Shown here: positions 44,166 to 52,895 of the stretch, piece after piece
How the letters are laid out: every line of letters starts with the position of its first letter
Position numbering within the stretch: the first letter of the stretch is position 1
Assembly (NCBI GenBank): GCA_028285495.1
Contig: JANQPB010000008.1
Location: 1 to 64,000 of the forward strand
Reading direction: 5' to 3'
Origin: Acidimicrobiales bacterium
GTDB taxonomy: Bacteria; Actinomycetota; Acidimicrobiia; Acidimicrobiales; SZUA-35
Length of the DNA stretch: 64,000 bases
Notes under the pieces: generated by a model
The model's input: the letters and a program-made list of their open reading frames with translations, nothing else
What the model was told of the DNA's origin: nothing
Database searches by the model: none
Position numbers and translations under genes: made by a program

Positions 44166-45229
44166 TCGAGCACCGCCTCGACCTCGACCCGGCCGTCAAC
44201 CGGCCCTTGATCGCCGATCCGGTCGCCCGTGGGTGGGAGGACGACCGGGTGGCGGACGACGACGAAGCGGCTCAGCTGTCGCTTGATGAAGCCCGTCACC
44301 CCGTCCGGAAGGAAGATCATCACCAGGATCAGAATCGAGCCGAACAGCACACCGGCCAGCGCATCGTTGACCTCGGACGCCCACGCAGGCAGGAACTCGA
44401 TGAAGAGCGAACCGGCGATGGCACCGGGTATGGCGACCGCGCCGCCGACCACGAGCGCAGCCAGGAACTCGATCGAGATCAGGAGCCCGAAGCTGTCGGC
44501 GGCGACGAACTCGACGGTCATCGTAAAAAGGCCACCGCCAACGGCGGCGAAGGCGGCGCTGGTCGCGAAGGCGAGCGACTTCAGTACGGCGACGTTGACC
44601 CCCATCGTCTCGGCCACCAGCTCGGAGTGGCGGATGGCGCTCAACGAGCGTCCGACCCCACTCTTCACGATGTTGTTGGCCAACCAGAACATGACGGTGG
44701 CAACGGTGACCGCGACGGCGTAGGTCCAGACCTCGGGCGACATCCCTGACCACGACGGCGGATCCGGGGTGCTCACCAGCTTGCCCATGTTGCCGCCGGT
44801 GAGGCCGTCGAACCGCTTGATGAGGGGAACGGTGATGATGGCGAAGGCCATGGTGACGAGCGCAAGGTAGAGACCCTTGAGGCGGAGGGCCGGTAGGCCG
44901 AGCAGGAGCCCGACCATGAAGGCGAAGACCGCCCCGACCGGGAACGTGAGGATCGGCGTCCAACCGTGGTCGGCCACCAGCACCGCCGTCGTGTAGGCCC
45001 CGATGGCGAAGAAGGTGCTCTGGGCCAGCGAGATCTGGCCCGCCGACGTCGTGATGAGGGCCAGGCCGATGATGGCGATAGCGAATCCAGCGGCCAGCGT
45101 CACCTGGAAGAGCCGGAAGGATGGCAGCACGTTGGGGATCACGATCAGCACGACGAGTACGACCGCGCCGATGGCGGCGACGATCGCCCGGTGTCGAGGG
45201 CTACCGCGGACGATGGTGAGCGGGGTCAT
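44162..45229 (-). CDS. LivM-type branched-chain ABC transporter permease
   Basis: 355 residues with about nine TM segments. The family signature is in GLALITTSAGQISLAQSTFF, AIGAYTTAVLV and GLPALRLKGLYLALVTMAFA. AIRHSELVAETMGVNVAVLK is the EAA-like loop that contacts the ATPase. Overlaps both LivH and the enolase-family gene by 4 nt. It is the second permease of the importer served by the LivJ-type lipoprotein in this cluster. Confidence 0.92.
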   Translation of the reverse strand: MTPLTIVRGSPRHRAIVAAIGAVVLVVLIVIPNVLPSFRLFQVTLAAGFAIAIIGLALITTSAGQISLAQSTFFAIGAYTTAVLVADHGWTPILTFPVGAVFAFMVGLLLGLPALRLKGLYLALVTMAFAIITVPLIKRFDGLTGGNMGKLVSTPDPPSWSGMSPEVWTYAVAVTVATVMFWLANNIVKSGVGRSLSAIRHSELVAETMGVNVAVLKSLAFATSAAFAAVGGGLFTMTVEFVAADSFGLLISIEFLAALVVGGAVAIPGAIAGSLFIEFLPAWASEVNDALAGVLFGSILILVMIFLPDGVTGFIKRQLSRFVVVRHPVVLPPTGDRIGDQGPVDGRVEVEAVLE

Positions 45230-46113
45230 ACCCGGGCTACCTCCCCTCGGCCGAAGAGGCCGTTCGGCTTGATCAGGAGCACGCCGACGATCAGGGCCAG
45301 GGCGACGCCGATCTTGAGGTCGCCGCCGACGAAGTCGATGTAGGTACTGGCGAGGTTCTCGGTGACACCGACGACGAGACCACCGACGATCGCCCCGATC
45401 GGGCTGTCGAGCCCACCGAGGATGGCGGCGGCGAAGGAGTAGATCAGCACCCCGAACATCACGTTCGGCTGAAGGAACAGGCGGGGGGTGACCAGGATCC
45501 CGGCGATCGCGCCGAACGCCGCGGCCAGACCCCAGCCGACCATGAGCATCCTCGACACGCTGATCCCGACCAGCTCAGCCGAGTCCGCGTTGTCGACCGC
45601 GCCACGGATGGCGAGCCCGATCCGGCTCTTCTGGAGGAGCAACGTGAGGAGGGCGACCTCGGCGATCAGCACGATCACCGTGCCGATCGACAGGGCGGTG
45701 ATCCGAACGTCGCCGACGGCGAAGATCTCGTCGCCGAACACGCTCGGGACGACCTGGGCCTGGAACGTCCACTGCCAGCCAGCGACGTTGTTGAGAATGA
45801 AGAAGAGGCCGAGGGTGACCATGATCTGGGTCAGGTGGTCGGCCCCCTCGACCGGTCTGATGATCGACGACTGGATGGCGGTCCCGGCCAGGAAGGCGAC
45901 ACCGATGGCGATCAGGGCAGCCAGGCCGATGTTCACCCCCCACTCGGTGAGCTGCCAGGCGATGTAGGTGGAGAACATCGCCATCTCGCCCTGGGCGAAG
46001 TTGATGATGCCAGTCGACCGGTAGATCATGACCAGCGCCAGCGCCAGGGAGCCGTAGATGGCACCCGAGGCGAGACCGCCGATCACCTGGTTGAAGAAGA
46101 GCGTGGCATCCAT
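45226..46113 (-). CDS. LivH-type branched-chain ABC transporter permease
   Basis: 295 residues, about eight TM segments. FFNQVIGGLASGAIYGSLAL, INFAQGEMAMFSTYIAWQL and the ATPase-contact loop IRGAVDNADSAELVGISVSR are typical. It lies 3 bp from LivF and overlaps LivM by 4 nt. Confidence 0.92.
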   Translation of the reverse strand: MDATLFFNQVIGGLASGAIYGSLALALVMIYRSTGIINFAQGEMAMFSTYIAWQLTEWGVNIGLAALIAIGVAFLAGTAIQSSIIRPVEGADHLTQIMVTLGLFFILNNVAGWQWTFQAQVVPSVFGDEIFAVGDVRITALSIGTVIVLIAEVALLTLLLQKSRIGLAIRGAVDNADSAELVGISVSRMLMVGWGLAAAFGAIAGILVTPRLFLQPNVMFGVLIYSFAAAILGGLDSPIGAIVGGLVVGVTENLASTYIDFVGGDLKIGVALALIVGVLLIKPNGLFGRGEVARV

Positions 46114-46116
46114 GGA

Positions 46117-46824
46117 TCAGACTCCGAGGTAGGCGCGGCGGATCGAGTCGTCGGCCCCGACCGTCTCGGCCGGGCCCTCGGTGACGATCTCGCCTGACTC
46201 GATCACGTAGGCGTAGCTGGCCAGGGCCAGCGCCAGGTTGGCGTTCTGCTCGACGATCAGCATCGTCGTGCCCGTGTCCTCGTTGAGCTGCCGCAGGAGC
46301 TCGAACAGGTTCTGCGTGATGGTCGGAGCCAGGCCGAGGGACGGCTCGTCGAGTAGGAGGAGGCGCGGCCGCATCATCAGCGCACGGGCCACCGCCAGCA
46401 TCTGCTGCTCACCACCACTGAGGCTTCCGCCTCGCTGATCGCGGCGCTCGGCCAGCCGGGGGAAGAAGTCGTACCACCGGGCCAGGTCGTCGTCGTAGGG
46501 CTGCCGGCCCAGTGAGTAGGCGCCGAGCCGGAGGTTCTCCTCCACCGTGAGCTGTGGGAACGTCCCTCGGCCTTGAGGAACGTGGGCGATGCCAGAACGC
46601 ACGAAGGTCGCCGGCTTGCCTGCGAGCGGTCGGCCGTCGAAGCGGATCGTCCCCCGGCTGGGCGAGAGCATCCCCGACAACGTCCGCAGCGTCGTGGTCT
46701 TGCCGGCACCGTTGGCCCCGAGCACGACGACGATGGCACCCTCCTCCACCGTCAGGTCGATCCCGTGGAGCACGGACACCGGGCCGTAGCCGGCGTGGAG
46801 GTCGTTCACGTCGAGCAGTCCCAT
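46117..46824 (-). CDS. LivF-type ABC transporter ATP-binding protein
   Basis: 235 residues. Walker A GANGAGKT, Q-loop in IAHVPQGRGTFPQLTVEENL, ABC signature LSGGEQQMLAVARALM, Walker B LLLLDEPSLGL, switch His replaced by Gln in LIVEQNANLAL (normal for LivF). It forms a heterodimer with LivG. The ATG shares one base with the LivG stop. Confidence 0.93.
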   Translation of the reverse strand: MGLLDVNDLHAGYGPVSVLHGIDLTVEEGAIVVVLGANGAGKTTTLRTLSGMLSPSRGTIRFDGRPLAGKPATFVRSGIAHVPQGRGTFPQLTVEENLRLGAYSLGRQPYDDDLARWYDFFPRLAERRDQRGGSLSGGEQQMLAVARALMMRPRLLLLDEPSLGLAPTITQNLFELLRQLNEDTGTTMLIVEQNANLALALASYAYVIESGEIVTEGPAETVGADDSIRRAYLGV

Positions 46825-47594
46825 CAGGCGGCCTCGCTTCCCAGGTAGGCGGTGACGACGGCCGGATCCCGCGAGACGTCCGCCGGTTTGCCGTCGGCGA
46901 TCTTGGCCCCGAGGTCGAGCACCACGACGTGCTCGCACATCGACATCACCATGCCCATGTGGTGCTCGACCAGGAGGATCGTGAGGTCGTGCTCGTCGCG
47001 AACCTCGCGGAGGACGGTCGCCAGGTCGTCGACCTCGGAGTGGGTCAGGCCGTTGGCGGGCTCGTCAAGGAGGAGGAGCCGCGGCTTGATCATGAGGGCG
47101 CGGGCGAGCTCGATCCGCTTCTGGGTCCCGAACGGGACGTCGCTGACGATCGTGTCGCGCACATCGCCGAGCCCGAGGCGGGCGAGGATCTCGTCGGCCT
47201 CGCACAGCATCTGACGCTCTTCCTTTCGCATCCCCGGGGTACGCAACGCTGACGTCAAGAGATTCGCCCTCGATCGGTGAGTGGCGCCGAGCAGGACGTT
47301 GTCGAGGGTGCTGAGATCGCTGAGGAGCCCGAGGTTCTGGAATGTCCGGGCGATCCCGAGCGAAGGGATGAGGTGGCGACGCTGGCCGAGCAATTCTCGA
47401 CCCCGGTAGCGCACGCTGCCGGAGTCCGGTTCGTAGATGCGGGTGATGCAGTTGAACAGCGTCGTCTTCCCGGCACCGTTCGGCCCGATGAGCCCGCAGA
47501 TCTCACCCTCGGCCACCTCGAAGGACGGACCGGTCAGGGCCTTGACCCCGCCGAAGCTGAGGTGGACGTCGTCGATCTCGAGGGCGGCAGTCAC
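46824..47594 (-). CDS. LivG-type ABC transporter ATP-binding protein
   Basis: 256 residues. Walker A GPNGAGKT, Q-loop IARTFQNLGLLSDLSTLDNV, Walker B LLLLDEPANGL and switch LLVEHHMGMVM. The ABC signature is atypical: FGTQKRIELARAL where LSYGxQRR is usual, so the Leu-Ser-Gly core is lost and the site may be less active than in LivF. GTG start overlaps the PPOX stop by 4 nt. Confidence 0.9.
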   Translation of the reverse strand: MTAALEIDDVHLSFGGVKALTGPSFEVAEGEICGLIGPNGAGKTTLFNCITRIYEPDSGSVRYRGRELLGQRRHLIPSLGIARTFQNLGLLSDLSTLDNVLLGATHRSRANLLTSALRTPGMRKEERQMLCEADEILARLGLGDVRDTIVSDVPFGTQKRIELARALMIKPRLLLLDEPANGLTHSEVDDLATVLREVRDEHDLTILLVEHHMGMVMSMCEHVVVLDLGAKIADGKPADVSRDPAVVTAYLGSEAA

Positions 47595-48076
47595 GAGTGG
47601 TCCTTTGCCGCGACCCCGCCGGTGCCATACGAGGTCGTCTCGGCCTGGACCCACGGCCCGACCCCGCCGACCTGGTCGATGGTGACCCGGATCAGGGCCT
47701 GGGGCGGAGCATCGGGGGCCCGGAGATCGGTCAGGGGCAGGTCGGGCACGCCGAGGTACTTCTGTGACATCTCGTCCATGAAGTCTGCGGCCAGAGCTTG
47801 GTCGTCGACGATGTGCGTCGTGCCTCGGAGCAGGAGGTGCTGGTGAAGGCCGGCGTGGTTGGTCTCGTCGTCTTCGATCGAGATGATGACCTTCGGGTTG
47901 GTCCGCAGGTTCTTGACCTTGGGCAACCAGGAGCCACTCGAGTACAGCACGTGATCGCCGTCGCGCCCGACCCAGACGATCGAGAGCTGCGGACGCCCAT
48001 CGGGATACAGCGTGACCACGTGGGCCGGTCGCGCCTTGTCGAGCACCTGTTTCGCCGAGTCGGGTAGTGCCACCAT
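47591..48076 (-). CDS. PPOX-class flavin/F420-dependent protein
   Basis: 161 residues: VLDKARPAHVVTLYPDGRPQ, LSIVWVGRDGDHVLYSSGSW, KVKNLRTNPKVIISIEDDET and the RVTIDQVGGVGPWVQA tail shared with the PPOX protein at the left end of the cluster. It binds F420 or FMN in a split beta-barrel and is cytosolic. Having one PPOX protein at each end suggests the pathway needs two related reductions or one is a spare copy. ATG after CGAGAGGAGACGACG. Confidence 0.82.
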   Translation of the reverse strand: MVALPDSAKQVLDKARPAHVVTLYPDGRPQLSIVWVGRDGDHVLYSSGSWLPKVKNLRTNPKVIISIEDDETNHAGLHQHLLLRGTTHIVDDQALAADFMDEMSQKYLGVPDLPLTDLRAPDAPPQALIRVTIDQVGGVGPWVQAETTSYGTGGVAAKDHS

Positions 48077-48106
48077 GCGTCGTCTCCTCTCGATCGGTCG
48101 GTTGGA

Positions 48107-49759
48107 TCAGCTCGCCGGCGCCCCGGCACCGATGGCGTCGGGCTCAGAACGGGGAGTCCGGTCGTAACGGGTCGGCCGGAGGCCGTGCTCGTGGGCGTCC
48201 CAGGCCTGGGCCGCCACGTCGTCGGTCCGCAGCGCGGGCTTGTTGACCCGCCCGGTCTGAGTCAACGGGACGTCGGAGGTCACGAGGACGTACCGGGGGA
48301 CCATGAAGTGGGGCAGCCGCCGGTCGCATTGCTCGAAGATGGCGGCGGGATCGATCGGTCGGCCGTCGGCCGGGGCAACGACGGCCAGGATGTCGTCCTC
48401 GGAGAGCGACGACGGCACGGCCAGGACGGCGGCATGCTCGACGCCGGCGAGGGCGAGGATCGCCTGTTCGACCTCGAAGGAGGAGACGTTCTCGCCCTTG
48501 TGTCGGATGGCGTCCTTCTCGCGATCGACGAAGTAGAGGTAACCGTCAGCGTCTCGCCTGGCCAGGTCGCCTGTGTGCCACCACGCCCCTCGCAGGGCCT
48601 CGGCCGTGGCCTCCGGGTTGCGGTGGTAGCCAGCGCACATGATGTTGGCCTGGGCCGGCCGGTAGCAGAGCTCACCGATCTCGCCAGGTCCAACCGGATG
48701 CCCCTCCGGGCCGAGCAGCTCGATCTCCCCTCCCGTCGGGCGGCCGAACGAGCCGGGCCGCCGGGCATCGTGGGGATTGGCGGCGATCATCCCGATCTCC
48801 GTCGTGCCGTAGGCCTCGATGATGTGGCCACCGAACCGGCGCTCGAACCGGTACAGCGTGTCGGCCGGGACCGGCGCCCCCATCATCACCCGGACCGAGT
48901 GGTCGCGATCCCGCTCGCTCGGCGGTGCCGACAGTAGGACGTTCGCCATGGTCGACAGGAGGTTGAACGCCGTCGCCCCACTCGAGCGGATCTCGTGCCA
49001 GAACGTCCGGGCGCTGAACCGGTCGGCGATGTGCACGGATGCGCCCGCCACCATCCCGGCGATGACGGTCGTGAGCTGGGCGTTGCCGTGGAACAGCGGC
49101 AAGACGGTGAACAGCACGTCCTGCGAGGTCAGCCGGAGGACGTCGGCGGTGGTCGCCCCCATCATGAGGTGGTGTCCGTGCGGGGCGACCACCCCCTTGC
49201 TCCGCCCCGTCGTACCGGAGGTGAACATCAGCGACGCGGTATCCGCCTCGGTGAGATCGGGGAGGACCACCGTCGCGGGATCAGGAGCACGGTCGAGGAA
49301 GTCCTCCCAGCGGGAAGAGGCGATCGGCAGGTCAGGAGCTGCGACCGCCGACGAGGTGACCACCAGGTGATCGAGGTCTGGGAGGTCGTCGCTCAGCTCC
49401 TCGACGAGGGGAAGGAAGCGCTCGTCGACCACGAGGACCCGAGCCGACGAGAGCTCAAGGGCCCACCGCAGGTGATCGCCCTTGTAGGCCGTGTTGATCG
49501 GGACGTGGACCAGGCCGCCTCTGGCGGTGCCGAACCAGGCGTCGAGATAGCGAAGCTCGTTCGGCAGCATGAGCGCAACGGCATCGCCGGGCTCGAGCCC
49601 CAACTCATGGAGCCCTGCGGCCACCCGATCGGCTCTGGCGTCGAGCTCGGCATAGGTTCGGCTCTCCGACGCGCTCCGGGCGAAGACGGCGTCGCCCAAC
49701 TGGGTCGCCCGCAGGCGGAGGAGACCGCCAACGGTGCTGCCGTAGACGCCGAGATCCAT
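48107..49759 (-). CDS. AMP-dependent acyl-CoA synthetase (carnitine/crotonobetaine-CoA ligase-like)
   Basis: 550 residues, ANL superfamily. A3 motif LMFTSGTTGRSKGVVAPHGH, A5 IIEAYGTTEIGMIA, A7 WWHTGDLARRDADGYLYF, A8 DREKDAIRHKGENVSSFEVE; the final Lys is in LTQTGRVNKPALRTDDV. The sequence EKDAIRHKGENVSSFEVE is common in carnitine- or bile-acid-type CoA ligases. It is the first gene after the XRE regulator and has the shared promoter element 94 nt upstream. It differs enough from the other ligase to have a separate substrate or step. Confidence 0.92.
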   Translation of the reverse strand: MDLGVYGSTVGGLLRLRATQLGDAVFARSASESRTYAELDARADRVAAGLHELGLEPGDAVALMLPNELRYLDAWFGTARGGLVHVPINTAYKGDHLRWALELSSARVLVVDERFLPLVEELSDDLPDLDHLVVTSSAVAAPDLPIASSRWEDFLDRAPDPATVVLPDLTEADTASLMFTSGTTGRSKGVVAPHGHHLMMGATTADVLRLTSQDVLFTVLPLFHGNAQLTTVIAGMVAGASVHIADRFSARTFWHEIRSSGATAFNLLSTMANVLLSAPPSERDRDHSVRVMMGAPVPADTLYRFERRFGGHIIEAYGTTEIGMIAANPHDARRPGSFGRPTGGEIELLGPEGHPVGPGEIGELCYRPAQANIMCAGYHRNPEATAEALRGAWWHTGDLARRDADGYLYFVDREKDAIRHKGENVSSFEVEQAILALAGVEHAAVLAVPSSLSEDDILAVVAPADGRPIDPAAIFEQCDRRLPHFMVPRYVLVTSDVPLTQTGRVNKPALRTDDVAAQAWDAHEHGLRPTRYDRTPRSEPDAIGAGAPAS

Positions 49760-49852
49760 CGACTCCCTTTCGCTCCATCGAGCCGACCACGGCTTGTGAT
49801 CGGCGTTGGAACGATGATGGGTCCGGTGGGCCGGGGAGGCCAGGGCGGTCGC

Positions 49853-49870
49853 ATCCTAGTAGTGCGGCTC
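49853..49870 (-). promoter_or_regulatory. Second copy of the shared promoter/operator element
   Basis: Minus strand: GGAGCCGCACTACTAGGAT, matching GGAGTACCACTCCTAGGAT upstream of the substrate-binding lipoprotein at most positions, including TAGGAT in the same relation to the start (94 versus 82 nt). It lies between the regulator gene and the acyl-CoA ligase. Confidence 0.4.
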
Positions 49871-49899
49871 CCACCCACGGCCCCTGGTCTTGCCTCCCG

Positions 49900-50754
49900 C
49901 TACGGCACCACGGGGGTCTCGAGGGTCGAGAGGAGACGGGCCATCCGTTCTCTCGTGACCTCATTGGCCGGCGTCCAGGTGACCACTCGGGGAAAGCCGC
50001 TGTCGTGGGCCCGTAAGGCGACCACGTTGAAGTCGAGCGTGCCGTCCGGGTGGAGCACGCGGCGAGGCTCGATACCTCGCCAGGCCACCTCGTGGGCCGA
50101 CCAGCACTCCTGGAACTCGGGCGACGCCTCGAGCAGGTCCTCGACCATGGCCTCGGCCTCGGGTGACGACGCGCCCTCGGCCAAGGCCGCTCGGTACTGA
50201 CCGACCGACTCCCGAGCCACTCTCGGCCAGTCGTCGATCATGGCCCGAGCTTCGTCCGAGCGGAACAGGAGCCACATCATGTGCTTGCGGTTGTGAGGCA
50301 GGTCGTCGTAGGCCGAGCCGAAGACGGCCACACACGCCCGATTCCAGGCCAGATAGAACCAACTCCGATCCATGATTGTCGCCGGGCTCGGGATCAGCTC
50401 GATGAGGTCGACCAGGGCGGTGTCGAGCTCCGCCGGGCCGACATCGCCGACGATCTCCGGGTGGGCGAGCTCGAGGACGTAGCGGCGCTCGGCCGGCGTC
50501 AGCTGGAAGGTGCGGGCGATGGCGTCGAGGACGTCGACCGACGGCGTGACGTCGCGCCCCTGCTCGAGCCAGGTGTACCAGCTCGTGCTGACCCCGACCA
50601 GGACGGCGACTTCTTCCCGCCGCAGACCCGGCGTACGACGCTTCCCGGCCTCAGGAAAGCCGAAATCGCCGGGGTTGAGCTCAGAGCGGCGCTGCTTCAA
50701 GAACGCGGCGAGATCGCGACGCCTGGACGACTCCGAGCCGCTCATCTCTCGCAC
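49900..50754 (-). CDS. XRE-family transcriptional regulator with MmyB-like ligand-binding domain
   Basis: 284 residues. The helix-turn-helix is RTPGLRREEVAVLVGVSTSW, YTWLEQGRDVTPSVDVLDAI. The C-terminal MmyB-like PAS-type domain includes IELIPSPATIMDRSWFYLAW, NRACVAVFG and NRKHMMWLLF. MmyB-type regulators are thought to bind acyl or fatty-acid-like ligands. An in-frame ATG four codons later (MSGSES) is an alternative start. It lies upstream of, and in the same direction as, the ligase/ABC cluster, so it is the leading candidate for binding the shared element. Confidence 0.88.
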   Translation of the reverse strand: MREMSGSESSRRRDLAAFLKQRRSELNPGDFGFPEAGKRRTPGLRREEVAVLVGVSTSWYTWLEQGRDVTPSVDVLDAIARTFQLTPAERRYVLELAHPEIVGDVGPAELDTALVDLIELIPSPATIMDRSWFYLAWNRACVAVFGSAYDDLPHNRKHMMWLLFRSDEARAMIDDWPRVARESVGQYRAALAEGASSPEAEAMVEDLLEASPEFQECWSAHEVAWRGIEPRRVLHPDGTLDFNVVALRAHDSGFPRVVTWTPANEVTRERMARLLSTLETPVVP

Positions 50755-51398
50755 CCCCTCCCCTCACGACACCCGATCCGAAGGTACCACCGGCGCCCGT
50801 TCGTGTTCCACGGACCGGACCATGTCGAGCAGGCCCCTCCGATGGCGAGACGCCCCCTCGGCGTGTGGACTCAACGATGAACCCCACCGATTCAGAGGGT
50901 CCTCTGGCCCCAAGGTCAGCGCGCCCTGCGCTCGACAGCCGGCCGGGTAGCCACGACTTGGCTATCACGACGACATCGCCAGCCGGCCGATTATCGCTAG
51001 ATTGCAGCGCTGACCAGGGGTTTCGTGGTGGAGGAGGTGGGATTCGAACCCACGGAAGGTCTCCCTTCACACGCTTTCCAAGCCTGGGTGAGGGTGCTTA
51101 GTGATGCCAACAAGCCCTTATCTGCTGGCCAAGAGGGCTACCTGGCGCTGGGGAGCGCCAGACCAGGCCGGATCTGATGGCTATCGGCTGGGCTAGCAGC
51201 GCTTGCTTGAGAGGCTCGACGGTTCCGCGCCAGCTGAGCGCTCGAACGGCGTCTCGACCAGACGTGGCCCGGCCCGGCTCGACACGGATAGACCAGGCTT
51301 AGCAAGGGGTAGCCTAGCCGTCTCAGCGCCGGGCAGGGCTCCCCCTGGCTTCGGTCGACGCCGACGACACCTCGACGACGCTTGAGCAGGCGCTGGGC
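50755..51398. other. Intergenic region containing the left island boundary
   Basis: No gene is supported. It contains the first tRNA-Ser 3'-half copy and, on either side, TGGCTATC/GGGCTACC motifs (50959, 51135, 51178). Right of the tRNA fragment the base composition begins to shift away from the very GC-rich codon pattern of the cluster to the left. Confidence 0.5.
51030..51082 (-). repeat. tRNA-Ser 3'-half fragment, copy 1 (attachment-site repeat, island left end)
   Basis: Read on the minus strand it runs from the anticodon loop (CTTGGAAAG, anticodon GGA) through the variable arm and GGGTTCGAATCCC T-arm to the acceptor end CTCCTCC. The 5' half is absent: bases before TTGGAAAG do not pair with the CGTGT anticodon stem. 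It is identical over 53 bp to copy 3. Here the bases after CTCCTCC read ACCACG, whereas copies 2 and 3 read GCAAG. Confidence 0.85.
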
Positions 51399-51992
51399 TC
51401 AACTGAGCGAGAAGGCAACTCTCCAGCCCATTGAATCAAGCTCATCGAACGAATAGGAGAGTTCACCTCGACGTCCAACTTCGACCGAGTAGAAGTCCGA
51501 CATCGGTAGCGAGGGCACTTCGAATTCGAAGGTACACGTAACGAGTTCCTGACGAACTCCTGGTCCAAGCCTTCCGGTCGCTAGCAGGGACCCACCGCCG
51601 TCCCGCACAGTCACGCTAACGCCCGCTTGAATATCGTCGTATCCGCCAGACCCGAAGCAGTTGTCGTCGCTTCCTCGGATCCCGGAGTCAATCAGTGTGA
51701 AGGTCCCCGCAAGGGTGAACTCGGGTGACACTGCAACCCTGAGAGTAACTGTCTCACCCTCCGCTAGTTCACTTCCTGGCTCTGGATCGCTGGACATCAC
51801 CTGGCCCGCAGGTACATCGGCGATCTCTTGCTCCACGACCTCTGCAACGAAGCCTTGGCCGATCAAAAGGCCCCGAGCAGAGCCTTCTTCTTCGCCGACG
51901 ACGTCGGGCACGGTGGCCTTGTCGCCGAAGCTGCACCCGCCAACCAACACCAGTAGCGCCGTCCTCGCAGCGCAGATCACGCTCCGCCTCAT
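51399..51992 (-). CDS. PASTA-domain lipoprotein
   Basis: 197 residues. Signal peptide with lipobox LVLVGGC (Cys20); then one PASTA domain (about 25-88): ATVPDVVGEEEGSARGLLIG, QGFVAEVVEQEIADVPAGQV and DPEPGSELAEGETVTLRVAV. The C-terminal about 105 residues form a beta-rich domain (FTLAGTFTLIDSGIRGSDDN, CFGSGGYDDIQAGVSVTVRD, CTFEFEVPSLP, FYSVEVGRRGELSYSFDEL) that recurs in actinobacterial lipoproteins. The inner ATG is preferred because GGAGAG lies 9 nt upstream; a GTG three codons earlier abuts that site. PASTA domains bind peptidoglycan or muropeptides. First gene of island cassette I. Confidence 0.8.
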   Translation of the reverse strand: MRRSVICAARTALLVLVGGCSFGDKATVPDVVGEEEGSARGLLIGQGFVAEVVEQEIADVPAGQVMSSDPEPGSELAEGETVTLRVAVSPEFTLAGTFTLIDSGIRGSDDNCFGSGGYDDIQAGVSVTVRDGGGSLLATGRLGPGVRQELVTCTFEFEVPSLPMSDFYSVEVGRRGELSYSFDELDSMGWRVAFSLS

Positions 51993-52118
51993 CGCAGGCA
52001 CCTCTCCACGTCCGGCGACCCCGTTGGCCAGTCACCCCGAGTCACGGTCCAACTGTAGCCACTCGCCTGGGTCGGGTGGCCGAGAGCTGGTCAGTTCACA
52101 AGATAGGCTGAGTAGTCG

Positions 52119-52820
52119 ATGTCGGCGCCGAACGACACGCAGAAGAGTCACTGGCTGAGCGAAGTGACTCCTGTCCGAGTCTTCACCTGGTTCATGGGTG
52201 CCGTTAGCCTAATTAATCTGCTATCGAACCTGAATATTGTGAAGATTAGGAGCGATATCCTTCTGTGGATCGAAACGTATAGACGGGTTGTAGAATCTGT
52301 TGGCGAGTTCTTGTTTGGTTGGCTTGACTTTTGGATCCTAGGCATCTCGACGTCCGAGATCCATGGGCTGATCTTGCTATATTTGATAGCCGCAACCACC
52401 GCAAGGAGCCTCAAGTATCAAGGACCGTGGACCGCTTCGTATCGAGAACGTCAATGGATAACCTTCAAACCTGGCTTCCTGCTCGACAATCCAGAAGCCA
52501 TCAAGTCCGGCCTATTGTATGCTCTGGTTCCGTTGGCTTCAGTGCTAATCCTGTCAGACCCTATGGGCATGATCTTGTTACTCGCGTTTGCTGCGGGGCT
52601 GCTATGGCATCATCTGGGGGTCGAGTCACCGGACGAACTCCTTGAGCGAGCGGACCGTGATCCAGAGGACGAGGAAGTCCAGATGGACCTACACTTTTCC
52701 TGGGAGCTTCGCAGAGGCTATTTCGTCTCGCGACGCCAGCTGCGAGTGAATCTTCTGACGACTCTCATATTGGCGTGGGCCATTCTGGTGTTCGACTATC
52801 TGTATCGCCAGGCGACCTAG
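52119..52820 (+). CDS. AT-rich multi-TM hypothetical protein
   Basis: 233 residues with four likely TM segments: VFTWFMGAVSLINLLSNLNI, IHGLILLYLIAATTARSL, LYALVPLASVLILSDPMGMI, and LLTTLILAWAILVFDYLY near the end. WFMGAVSLINLLSNL and HHLGVESPDELLERADRDPE flank cytosolic loops. Codon use is markedly A/T-rich (AAT, ATT, TTA, AGG) compared with everything left of 51 kb, so it is a recent import. It is divergent from the PASTA lipoprotein gene. I do not recognise a family; its length and charged C-terminus recall the other multi-TM protein of the island (63056-63799). Confidence 0.6.
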   Translation: MSAPNDTQKSHWLSEVTPVRVFTWFMGAVSLINLLSNLNIVKIRSDILLWIETYRRVVESVGEFLFGWLDFWILGISTSEIHGLILLYLIAATTARSLKYQGPWTASYRERQWITFKPGFLLDNPEAIKSGLLYALVPLASVLILSDPMGMILLLAFAAGLLWHHLGVESPDELLERADRDPEDEEVQMDLHFSWELRRGYFVSRRQLRVNLLTTLILAWAILVFDYLYRQAT

Positions 52821-52895
52821 TCCATACCTATCAGCGGGGGGAGAGCACTGGCTAGCTCGGGAACTCAGGTAGGTCTGTGACCAGGGAGAACTTGC

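Noticed and set aside
51030..51120. An intact tRNA-Ser gene at the left island end
   Set aside because: Only the 3' half is present; bases left of the anticodon loop (coding sense) do not pair with the anticodon stem and no D-arm or GGAGGAG acceptor strand is found. Same for the other two copies.
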